21,284 nt of DNA from Thermoplasmata archaeon. GTDB lineage: Archaea > Thermoplasmatota > Thermoplasmata > Thermoplasmatales > Thermoplasmataceae. The stretch is taken from positions 1 through 21,284 of the forward strand of contig JAJZZQ010000025.1 in NCBI GenBank assembly GCA_021797525.1, given 5' to 3'. The notes under the pieces were generated by a model. The model did no database searches. It was not told the DNA's origin and worked only from the letters and a program-made list of their open reading frames with translations. This document shows positions 14,954 to 21,284 of the stretch, piece by piece. How positions within the stretch are numbered: position 1 is the stretch's first letter; each line of letters begins with the position of its first letter. The position numbers and the translations under genes are program-made.

Positions 14954-14962
14954 TATCAGAGA
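14947..14962. other. 16-bp perfect palindrome spanning two convergent stop codons
   Basis: TCTCTGATATCAGAGA is its own reverse complement. It contains the TGA of the ACT gene (14951-14953) and the TGA of purK on the other strand (14958-14956), with two bases between the genes. It could mark the 3' ends of both transcripts or be a by-product of two similar gene ends (Leu codons plus TGA). Confidence 0.6.
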
Positions 14963-16035
14963 TATCTGTCGGGATCATCTCCGTAATAAGCTCTGATAAC
15001 ATTATCCATCCTTTTTTTCAGGTTCGCCTCATCAGCTGCGGCAATGTTCACGTGGCCAAGTTTTCTTCCTTTTCTTTCTGAATCTTTACAGTACCAGTAG
15101 ATCACGGTTCCAGGAATGGAAAGTATTTCTGATCTTGCTTTACTGTCAAGCTCTTTTCCTATGAGGTTAACAATTCCGCTTGGTGAGAGTAACTCCGGCT
15201 CAGTCAGAGGAAGGCCAGTTATCGCCCTCAGGTGTGCCTCAAACTGTGACATTGTGCTTCCCAGAAGTGTATGGTGGCCTGTGTTATGCACCCTTGGAGC
15301 TATCTCGTTTACCATAGGCTTTCCATTGACCACAAAAAATTCTATTCCCATTGCACCCACATATCTGAGGCCGCGTATAATCCGTTCCCCTATTTCCCTG
15401 AACCCTGGATCGTCTATTGGAGCCCTGTTGAGAAGAAGTATGCCCTTTCTGTTTAAGTTGTAGGATGGAGTGAACATCACCACTTTACCATTTTTATCTG
15501 AAACAAAAATTGCGGAAGCCTCATAATCAAAATCTATCTTCTGTTCAACAACATACTTCTGGTCCGGTATGCCACTGAGCTGGTCATTTGCGCTAACTCT
15601 GTACTGCCCCTTTCCATCGTAACCTCCAGAGGCACTTTTCAGAACCGAGTGATCGAATAACTTTACTGCCTCTGAAAGTTCCTTCCTGTTTTCAGCCACT
15701 ATATATTCTGCAGTAGGCACACCAATTCCTTTCAGGAAATTCTTCTCATCCGCACGATCTCTTTTGAGCATTATTGAATTTTTTCCAGGAAAAAGTTTGC
15801 CGGAAGATTCGGCTGCATCCAGAACCCTGCTGTCAATATGCTCAAACTCAAAAGTTATTACTTCACTTTGTTCTATGAAATCCCTGTACTGATCATAGGA
15901 AAAACTGGAGTCAGAAATTCTCCCGGCAGGTGAATTAGCAGTGCTGTCAATAACGCAGAAATTGAATCCAAGTTTCCTGCCCTCCATGACAAGCATCCTC
16001 CCAAGCTGTCCACCTCCTATGATCCCTATATTCAT
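14956..16035 (-). CDS. purK: N5-carboxyaminoimidazole ribonucleotide synthase (PurK)
   Basis: 359 residues. PurK carboxylates AIR with ATP and bicarbonate to N5-CAIR in purine synthesis. The N-terminal dinucleotide-like motif IGIIGGGQLGRML is followed by the ATP-grasp core: KSASGGYDGKGQYRV, YVVEQKIDFDYEASAIFV, VGAMGIEFFVVNGKPMVNEIAPRVHNTGHHT, with the metal-binding Glu and Asn in EIAPR. The small C-terminal domain runs through GTVIYWYCKDSERKGRKLGHVNI. The ATG at 16035 (MNIGIIGG) is chosen because GGTG at 16041-16044 lies five bases upstream; a GTG two codons earlier overlaps that site. Last gene of the sua5-purE-purK operon, 27 bases after purE, so carboxylation and mutase steps are made together. 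Confidence 0.96.
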   Translation of the reverse strand: MNIGIIGGGQLGRMLVMEGRKLGFNFCVIDSTANSPAGRISDSSFSYDQYRDFIEQSEVITFEFEHIDSRVLDAAESSGKLFPGKNSIMLKRDRADEKNFLKGIGVPTAEYIVAENRKELSEAVKLFDHSVLKSASGGYDGKGQYRVSANDQLSGIPDQKYVVEQKIDFDYEASAIFVSDKNGKVVMFTPSYNLNRKGILLLNRAPIDDPGFREIGERIIRGLRYVGAMGIEFFVVNGKPMVNEIAPRVHNTGHHTLLGSTMSQFEAHLRAITGLPLTEPELLSPSGIVNLIGKELDSKARSEILSIPGTVIYWYCKDSERKGRKLGHVNIAAADEANLKKRMDNVIRAYYGDDPDRYL

Positions 16036-16062
16036 TTTCACACCTGAGTCTGTTTAAAAGGA

Positions 16063-16536
16063 TTATTCTATTTTCTCCTTCAGAACCTTCTCTTCCTGGT
16101 TTTGCATCATAGCCTTGACTTTTTCGGCAATTTCTGGATGTTTTATTCCAAGAATCCTGGCCGCCAGAATTGCTGCATTTTTTGCGCCGTTTATTGCAAC
16201 TGTGGCCACAGGGATTCCTGATGGCATCTGTACAATAGATAGAAGTGAGTCAAGCCCGTTAAGACTTCTAGACTTTACCGGAACGCCAATAACAGGAAGG
16301 GATGTCAGGGATGCTGTCATTCCTGGAAGATGTGCAGCCCCACCGGCTCCAGCTATGATTACTTCGATTCCCCTCGATTCAGCTTCCTTTGCAAAATTAT
16401 ACATCAGGCCGGGAGTCCTGTGGGCAGAAACTATCTTTTTTTCATATTCAATCCCCATCTCGGAAAGAGTTGAAGCTGCTTCCCTCATGGTCTCCCAGTC
16501 CGAGCTTGAACCCATTATGACTGCTACTAGTGGCAT
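16063..16536 (-). CDS. purE: N5-carboxyaminoimidazole ribonucleotide mutase (PurE, class I)
   Basis: 157 residues. PurE moves the carboxyl group of N5-CAIR to give CAIR. Family motifs are clear: [14 protein letters not shown] at the N terminus (phosphate binding), SAHRTPGLM with the active-site His, [14 protein letters not shown], and [33 protein letters not shown]. The presence of purK next door fits the class I two-step route rather than direct carboxylation of AIR. The ATG at 16536 (MPLVAVIMG) is the family start. An upstream in-frame TTG at 16578 would add 14 unrelated residues overlapping the end of sua5. It begins 25 bases after the sua5 stop in the same operon. Confidence 0.97.
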   Translation of the reverse strand: MPLVAVIMGSSSDWETMREAASTLSEMGIEYEKKIVSAHRTPGLMYNFAKEAESRGIEVIIAGAGGAAHLPGMTASLTSLPVIGVPVKSRSLNGLDSLLSIVQMPSGIPVATVAINGAKNAAILAARILGIKHPEIAEKVKAMMQNQEEKVLKEKIE

Positions 16537-16561
16537 CGTTGAAGAATTGTCTTTTACCTTA

Positions 16562-17620
16562 TTAAAGTGATTCAACAAATCTGTCGAAATCTGACTCTGT
16601 TCTAACCACCAGCATGGATGCTTTTCTTATGCGATTCATTATTGCCAGTCCCTCCTTCTCTTCAGGAAATGAATGTATCACTCCGGCAAGGCATTTTGAT
16701 CGATCTATTTCCCTGAATGAACTGAAGAGCTTTTTTGCCGCTTCTTTAAGATTATTTGAACTTCCAAGAGAAATTATGTTTTCTCCATTTCTTTCAATCA
16801 TCTGGTCCAGGCCGATGAATAGAAATCTTCTGTCCATGCTGTATTTTCTGAATAATCTCCTATATAGGGAATCATCCTGAATCATAACAAGAGGTTTCGT
16901 TGGGGAGTAATGTTTGTACTTCGTTCCTGGAGAGATAGGATTTTCTGAATATGCTATGCCTCTGGCAATGTCATCTATGACAACTTCTCCGAAAATTGAA
17001 GAAACATCTTCAGCATTCATAGCGCCTGCCCTCAGAACTACAGGCTTCTGTCTCCGGATGTCTATTACGGTTGATTCAAGCCCCAAAGAGCATGCTCCTG
17101 CATCATATATGAGATCCACCGAGCCACTGAATTCCTGAATAGCATACTCTGATGATGTGATACTCGGCCTTGTTGATATGTTAGCGCTTGGTGCTGCTAC
17201 AGGCAGCCCGCTTACCTCTATAATGGAACTGGCCAGTTTGTTAGAAGGCATTCGCACTGCAACAGTATCCAGCCCGCCTGTGACCTCTGCTGGAATAAGA
17301 GGAGAAGCATCAAAAATGATGGTCAGCGGGCCAGGCCAGAACTTCCTCCATCCCTCCTCCACCACTTTCGGCACAGCCCTTGTAATTTTATGAAGCATGT
17401 CCATATTGCTGATATGCACGATAAGAGGATTGTCAGCTGGTCTCTTTTTTACAGAGAAAATTCTGAGTGCGGATTCTGCTGAAAAGGCATTGCAGCCTAT
17501 ACCATATACGGTCTCAGTGGGGAAAACGACCAGTCCACCTTTTTTCAGGACAGATGAACCTTCCTGCACCGCTTCCGGAGATGGATTATCCTGATCCACC
17601 TTTATAATTCTCGTTATCAT
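16562..17620 (-). CDS. sua5: Sua5/YrdC/YwlC L-threonylcarbamoyladenylate synthase
   Basis: 352 residues from ATG 17620. The enzyme makes threonylcarbamoyl-AMP from threonine, bicarbonate and ATP, the first step of t6A modification of ANN-decoding tRNAs. The YrdC domain (about 1-200) shows [29 protein letters not shown] (58-70), [19 protein letters not shown] and APSANIST. The linker [13 protein letters not shown] and C-terminal Sua5 domain (about 235-345) make it the long Sua5 type rather than short TsaC. A TATATTT box 23-29 bases upstream of 17620 sets the leaderless start; an ATG 22 codons earlier (17686) would run through that promoter. First gene of the sua5-purE-purK operon, divergent from the factor F gene. 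Confidence 0.95.
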   Translation of the reverse strand: MITRIIKVDQDNPSPEAVQEGSSVLKKGGLVVFPTETVYGIGCNAFSAESALRIFSVKKRPADNPLIVHISNMDMLHKITRAVPKVVEEGWRKFWPGPLTIIFDASPLIPAEVTGGLDTVAVRMPSNKLASSIIEVSGLPVAAPSANISTRPSITSSEYAIQEFSGSVDLIYDAGACSLGLESTVIDIRRQKPVVLRAGAMNAEDVSSIFGEVVIDDIARGIAYSENPISPGTKYKHYSPTKPLVMIQDDSLYRRLFRKYSMDRRFLFIGLDQMIERNGENIISLGSSNNLKEAAKKLFSSFREIDRSKCLAGVIHSFPEEKEGLAIMNRIRKASMLVVRTESDFDRFVESL

Positions 17621-17642
17621 TTTCTGCGTATCCTTTTGTGGG

Positions 17643-17649
17643 AAATATA
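17643..17649 (-). promoter_or_regulatory. box A of the sua5-purE-purK operon
   Basis: On the minus strand TATATTT lies 23-29 bases before the ATG at 17620, with no Shine-Dalgarno. It supports a leaderless operon mRNA starting at that ATG. Confidence 0.65.
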
Positions 17650-17750
17650 CCTTGATCGATCCTGACCGGCTGGACGAATTTCCCATGGCGTTTCCAGCTC
17701 AATTTCGCTAAATAGTATGGAATCGGCCCTGTTTGCCGATTAATACAAAG

Positions 17751-17758
17751 TAATAATA
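17751..17758 (+). promoter_or_regulatory. box A of the first factor F gene
   Basis: TAATAATA lies 23-30 bases before the ATG at 17781, again without a Shine-Dalgarno, supporting a leaderless mRNA and this start over the upstream TTG at 17763. Confidence 0.5.
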
Positions 17759-17780
17759 GAACTTGCAATATCAAGACCCC

Positions 17781-20171
17781 ATGAAGATTGATGAGTACAT
17801 ACTTGATCTTGATGTGGACTTCAAGCAGCTTACTTTTAAGGGCAAAGAAACAATTAAATTCAAATCCGATAGAGAGGAACTAAGCCTTAATTCAGCAGAA
17901 CTTGAGATAGAATCCGTTCGTCATGGTAATGAGGAAATCAAGTTTTCAACTGATGAGAAGACTCAAACTCTTCATCTTCAGAAGGAGTTCTCTGGAGATT
18001 TGGATATACAGATCAGTTTTAGAGGGAGGGTCAGTGAGTCACTTCAGGGGCTTTATATTGCAAGATACTCCAAGGGTGAATACATGCTCAGCACTCAGTT
18101 TGAATCCACTGGTGCCAGATTTCTCTTCCCCTGTGTGGATCATCCTGCATACAAGGCAAAGTTTTCACTGAATCTTACCATTGACCATGGTCTGGATGCC
18201 ATTTCCAATATGCCACAGTCTTCGGTCACACAATTGGAGAATGGAAAAACACTTGTAAGGTTTCACCAGACCCCACCAATGTCCACCTACCTCATATACA
18301 TAGGGATAGGCCACCTTGAGGAAAGATCTATCAAGGCCAGTGGATATGAATGTATTCTTGCCGCCCCGAGGGGATTGCTTAATTCCAGTGATGTCCCAAT
18401 TAGAGAGGCAATTTCATTTATTGGAGAATATGAGAATTATTTTGGCGTTAAATATGTGCTGCCAAAGGTACATCTGATTGCAGTACCAGAATTTGCGGCT
18501 GGAGCTATGGAGAACTGGGGGGCCATTACATTCAGGGAAGTCCTTCTTATGTTGAATAAAGAGACAAGCACATCAGTCAAACAGACAGTATCTGAGGTGA
18601 TTGCCCACGAGCTTGCACACCAGTGGTTCGGAAACCTTGTTACCATGAAATGGTGGAATGATCTCTGGCTGAACGAGAGCTTTGCCACTTTTATGGCCTT
18701 CAAGATGGTGGACAGAACACATGGGGAGTGGGAGTTCATGAATAGGTTCATACAGTCAGAAACCGCCGGTGCTCTGAATGGGGATTCTCTTGTTAATACC
18801 CACCCCATTGATGCTGATGTGAGGAATCCTGATGAGGTTGCACAGATATTCGATGAGATATCCTATGGAAAGGGTGCCAGCATATTGAGAATGATTGAGA
18901 ATTATGTTGGTGAGGAGAAGTTCAGGGATGGCATAAGGATATACCTGAAGAAATACCAGTATGGGAATGCCATGGGATCTGATCTGTGGAACTGTATAGA
19001 GGAAGCTTCAGGAATGCCCATATCAAGAATAATGGAGGCATGGATAAAGAGGAAAGGGTACCCGCTCATTCTCGCGGAGTCCGTTAACGGAAAATTAAAA
19101 TTACGGCAGAAGAGGTTCATGTTGAATGGAGAGGACAGTGAATCTCTGTGGCCAGTTCCACTATTCGTAAAGAGAACCAAAGGCAACGAGCGCATTCTGT
19201 TTGAAACCATGGAGATTGAGATAGAGGACAATGGTGTCTTAAAGCTCAACGATAGCCAGATAGGTTTTTACAGAGTTATGTACTCAGATGAACTCTGGAA
19301 AAAAATTTCCTCGTCCTTCTCAATTTTAACGAGGCTTGATTTCAGAGAACTGCTAAGTGATCTTTTTGCCTTCCTGAAGTCCGGAAACCTTGTCCTTGAA
19401 GAATATATGAGAAGGCTGGAGCCATTCATGGATCTGGACGATTATGTTGTTGTGGAGGATCTAGCAGGGCAGCTTTTCACTCTGTCTTCAATACTTCCTG
19501 AGAATGAAAAACTAAACAGCATGGCTGTATCCTATTTCAGAAAGCATCTTGAATCTCTGGGTGAGAAGAGGGAAGGAGAAGCGGACTACATTTCTATTCT
19601 CAGAAGCAATCTTTCAGTCTATCTGGCATCTACCGACCTCGAATACGACAGAAGGATCGTTGCGGATTTCCCAAAACTGTTTGATATTGATCCCGATATA
19701 AGGGCAGCCGTTGCGATCTCAGAGGCCAAGACAAACAACAACTTTAACAGCCTTATTGACAAATATCGCCTTGCCGGTGGCGACGAGGACAGAATAAAAA
19801 TACTGAGTGGAATTGGATGGCTTTCTGGCGCTGAAAATAACCTCAAAACACTTCAGATGATAGATCAAAACACCATAAAGAAGCAGGACATCCTTAGGGT
19901 TTATACAAGTATGGCTGCAAATCCCGCCAACAGAGCAAAGGTCTTCGAAGAAATCCCAAAGGCTATGGATATCATGGAGAAGAACTTCAGGGGAACCGCA
20001 TATCCTGGCATGCTGGCTGAGATGATCATACCTGTGGTTGGTTTAGGCAGGGAAAATGATATGAAAAAATTGGCCGAAAGCATTAAGAAACCATCTAACC
20101 AGAACGGAGTAAACAAAGGTCTTGAAACTCTTGACATTTACAGTAGGCTTGTCAGGAACAGTAAACGTTAA
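17781..20171 (+). CDS. M1-family zinc aminopeptidase, tricorn-interacting factor F2/F3-like (first copy)
   Basis: 796 residues, close to factors F2 and F3 of Thermoplasma acidophilum, which trim the 2-4-residue peptides released by tricorn protease to free amino acids in the cytoplasm. The N-terminal beta domain includes STQFESTGARFLFPCVDHPAYK. The exopeptidase motif is GAMEN at 241-245. The zinc site is HELAH (His276, catalytic Glu277, His280) with Glu299 in LNESFATFM. The transition-state Tyr lies in DEISYGKGAS. An Ig-like domain (WPVPLFVKR) and a helical C-terminal domain follow (IGFYRVMYSD, DRIKILSGIGWLSG). There is no signal peptide. ATG 17781 is preferred to TTG 17763 because of the box A. 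A tandem paralog follows after 29 bases; two blocks of exact DNA identity are shared with it. Confidence 0.95.
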   Translation: MKIDEYILDLDVDFKQLTFKGKETIKFKSDREELSLNSAELEIESVRHGNEEIKFSTDEKTQTLHLQKEFSGDLDIQISFRGRVSESLQGLYIARYSKGEYMLSTQFESTGARFLFPCVDHPAYKAKFSLNLTIDHGLDAISNMPQSSVTQLENGKTLVRFHQTPPMSTYLIYIGIGHLEERSIKASGYECILAAPRGLLNSSDVPIREAISFIGEYENYFGVKYVLPKVHLIAVPEFAAGAMENWGAITFREVLLMLNKETSTSVKQTVSEVIAHELAHQWFGNLVTMKWWNDLWLNESFATFMAFKMVDRTHGEWEFMNRFIQSETAGALNGDSLVNTHPIDADVRNPDEVAQIFDEISYGKGASILRMIENYVGEEKFRDGIRIYLKKYQYGNAMGSDLWNCIEEASGMPISRIMEAWIKRKGYPLILAESVNGKLKLRQKRFMLNGEDSESLWPVPLFVKRTKGNERILFETMEIEIEDNGVLKLNDSQIGFYRVMYSDELWKKISSSFSILTRLDFRELLSDLFAFLKSGNLVLEEYMRRLEPFMDLDDYVVVEDLAGQLFTLSSILPENEKLNSMAVSYFRKHLESLGEKREGEADYISILRSNLSVYLASTDLEYDRRIVADFPKLFDIDPDIRAAVAISEAKTNNNFNSLIDKYRLAGGDEDRIKILSGIGWLSGAENNLKTLQMIDQNTIKKQDILRVYTSMAANPANRAKVFEEIPKAMDIMEKNFRGTAYPGMLAEMIIPVVGLGRENDMKKLAESIKKPSNQNGVNKGLETLDIYSRLVRNSKR
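18601..18695 (+). repeat. 95-bp block identical to 21021-21115 (first member)
   Basis: Every base of this stretch, including third codon positions, matches 21021-21115. It encodes the zinc-binding region from after the Ile of IAHELAH through SFATFM. The DNA just before (18541-18600) and after (18696-18794) is strongly diverged from the other copy. Confidence 0.95.
18795..18864 (+). repeat. 70-bp block identical to 21215-21284 (first member)
   Basis: Covers NTHPIDADVRNPDEVAQIFDEIS. It matches the last 70 bases of the window exactly. The true extent to the right is unknown because the second copy is cut by the edge. Confidence 0.95.
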
Positions 20172-20200
20172 AATTTTCATAATGAAACTCATACCCCTCA

Positions 20201-21284
20201 ATGGAAATTTCCGTTGACAGTTATGATTTGAGGCTGAGCATAGATTCCGGGAGACACTCTTACAGCGGTCTGGTATCAATTTCACTGAATACAGATGATG
20301 GAAACATAAAGCTTGATTCTGTTGAACTCTCAGTAAAGGAGATTAACATAGATGGCAGACAGACTAACTTTGAACTGGACGAGAGAAATCAACAGATTAG
20401 GATAAAGACAACACCTGGGAAGCATACCGCCTCCATTAAGTTCAATGGAAATATTCCAAGAATTCTGACAGGTTTATACACCGCCAGATATAATGGCGGT
20501 GAAATATTCACAACTCAGCTTGAGTCCACAGGGGCAAGAAGAGTTTTTCCCTGCATTGACAACCCTTCTGTTAAAGCCGTGTTCAATTTAGCGATTGAAA
20601 CATCATTAGACCTGGAGGCAATTTCTAACATGCCTGTGAAGCAGGTCCAGGAGATTGACTCCGGCAGGAAGCTGGTACTTTTTGAGCCTACCCCGAAGAT
20701 GTCCACTTATCTGCTTTACATAGGAGTGGGCAAATTTGATTCGTCGCATGAAAAGGCAGGAAATGTTGATGTTATCCTTACAGCCCCTAAGGGGACACTT
20801 ACGTCATCCAGATTTCCTCTGGATACAGCTGCACGTGTCATAGAATTTTTCCAGGATTATTTTGGAATTACTTACATCCTGCCCAAGGTACATCTAATCT
20901 CTGTGCCAGAATTTGCTGCAGGAGCCATGGAGAACTGGGGGGCCATCACATTCAGAGAGATTTATCTCAGCATAGATGAATCCACAAGTTCGGGGAATTA
21001 CAAGAGTATTGCTGAAGTAATTGCCCACGAGCTTGCACACCAGTGGTTCGGAAACCTTGTTACCATGAAATGGTGGAATGATCTCTGGCTGAACGAGAGC
21101 TTTGCCACTTTTATGTCATATAAAGTTGTAGGGAAAATCCATCATGACTGGGACCCAACCGGGGACCAGATACTACTCAGAACAGAGGGCGCTCTCCGTA
21201 GTGATTCCCTCACCAATACCCACCCCATTGATGCTGATGTGAGGAATCCTGATGAGGTTGCACAGATATTCGATGAGATATCCT
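20201..21284 (+). CDS. M1-family zinc aminopeptidase, tricorn-interacting factor F2/F3-like (second copy), 3' end cut by window
   Basis: 361 codons are visible from ATG 20201 and the frame is open to the right edge. It is a paralog of the preceding gene with the same residue numbering at the active site: GAMEN 241-245, HELAH 276-280, LNESFATFM. Outside the core the proteins differ clearly (for example SYKVVGKIHHDWD against AFKMVDRTHGEWE), so the two probably differ in residue preference, as F2 and F3 do in Thermoplasma. I cannot say which copy is F2. Start: an ATG at 20182 stops after 11 codons, so 20201 is used. AAAATTTT at 20171-20178 is about 27 bases upstream and could be a box A of its own; no Shine-Dalgarno is seen. 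Roughly the last 435 residues are missing. Confidence 0.93.
   Translation, partial: MEISVDSYDLRLSIDSGRHSYSGLVSISLNTDDGNIKLDSVELSVKEINIDGRQTNFELDERNQQIRIKTTPGKHTASIKFNGNIPRILTGLYTARYNGGEIFTTQLESTGARRVFPCIDNPSVKAVFNLAIETSLDLEAISNMPVKQVQEIDSGRKLVLFEPTPKMSTYLLYIGVGKFDSSHEKAGNVDVILTAPKGTLTSSRFPLDTAARVIEFFQDYFGITYILPKVHLISVPEFAAGAMENWGAITFREIYLSIDESTSSGNYKSIAEVIAHELAHQWFGNLVTMKWWNDLWLNESFATFMSYKVVGKIHHDWDPTGDQILLRTEGALRSDSLTNTHPIDADVRNPDEVAQIFDEIS
21021..21115 (+). repeat. 95-bp block identical to 18601-18695 (second member)
   Basis: Exact copy of 18601-18695 in the second aminopeptidase gene, at an offset of 2420 bases. The boundaries are sharp: the preceding base is A against A but the next codons differ (GCTGAAGTA against TCTGAGGTG), and the base after ATG is T against G. 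Confidence 0.95.
21215..21284 (+). repeat. 70-bp block identical to 18795-18864 (second member, reaches window edge)
   Basis: Same 2420-base offset as the 95-bp block, so the two genes align without gaps between the blocks. About 99 diverged bases separate the two identical blocks. The window ends inside this repeat. Confidence 0.95.

Noticed and set aside
17781..21284. Recent whole-gene duplication or assembly duplication of the aminopeptidase
   Set aside because: Most of the two genes is strongly diverged in DNA and protein; only discrete blocks are identical.
1..21284. tRNA, rRNA, CRISPR array, transposase or integration site
   Set aside because: No T-loop-like GGTTCRANTCC with a foldable cloverleaf, no regularly spaced repeats and no transposase or integrase motifs were found on either strand by eye.

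Overview
The window looks like chromosome of a Thermoplasmatales (Euryarchaeota) archaeon. It carries archaeal RadA, the archaeal (class II) GAPDH, pelota, a Mut7-C RNase, an Lrp regulator, and two tandem M1 aminopeptidases of the tricorn-interacting factor F2/F3 type first known from Thermoplasma. Base composition is moderately AT-rich and genes are tightly packed. There are no rRNAs, tRNAs, insertion sequences or CRISPR arrays that I could see. The genus cannot be resolved by eye.

Layout. 1-1708 (-): B12-dependent acyl-CoA mutase large subunit, cut by the left edge just before its stop. 2046-2573 (-): ferritin-like protein with few recognisable metal ligands. 2683-3183 (-): Lrp/AsnC regulator, divergent from a class V aminotransferase-like PLP enzyme (3580-4719, +). 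Their 396-base spacer holds a box A, two 15-bp dyads and a possible leaderless upstream ORF. 4731-5231 (-): GNAT acetyltransferase. 5389-6336 (+): unrecognised protein. 7850-6340 (-): Mut7-C RNase followed by pelota, whose start appears to be a CTG overlapping the upstream stop. 12302-7920 (-): a very large sequon-rich surface protein with a cytoplasmic winged-helix-like tail, then a small anchored surface protein. 12445-14953 (+): gap-radA-ACT/HTH operon. 17620-14956 (-): sua5-purE-purK operon. 17781-21284 (+): two tandem factor F2/F3-like aminopeptidases, the second cut by the right edge.

Expression signals follow a pattern. Several operon heads (12445, 17620, 17781, and probably 5389 and 1708) have an AT-rich box A 23-33 bases before the ATG and no Shine-Dalgarno, as expected for leaderless mRNAs. 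Several other starts (3580, 7377, 13461, 16035) have GGTG 5-7 bases upstream. This rule sets most of the start choices given here.

Most of the content is housekeeping: ribosome rescue (pelota), tRNA t6A synthesis (Sua5), purine synthesis (PurE/PurK), recombination (RadA), triose-phosphate metabolism (GAPDH) and terminal peptide degradation (factors F). The points most worth following up are the surface protein with a DNA-binding-like tail, exact identity patches between the two aminopeptidase genes, the CTG start of pelota, the isobutyryl-CoA-mutase-like pocket residues of the mutase, and the leader of the aminotransferase gene.
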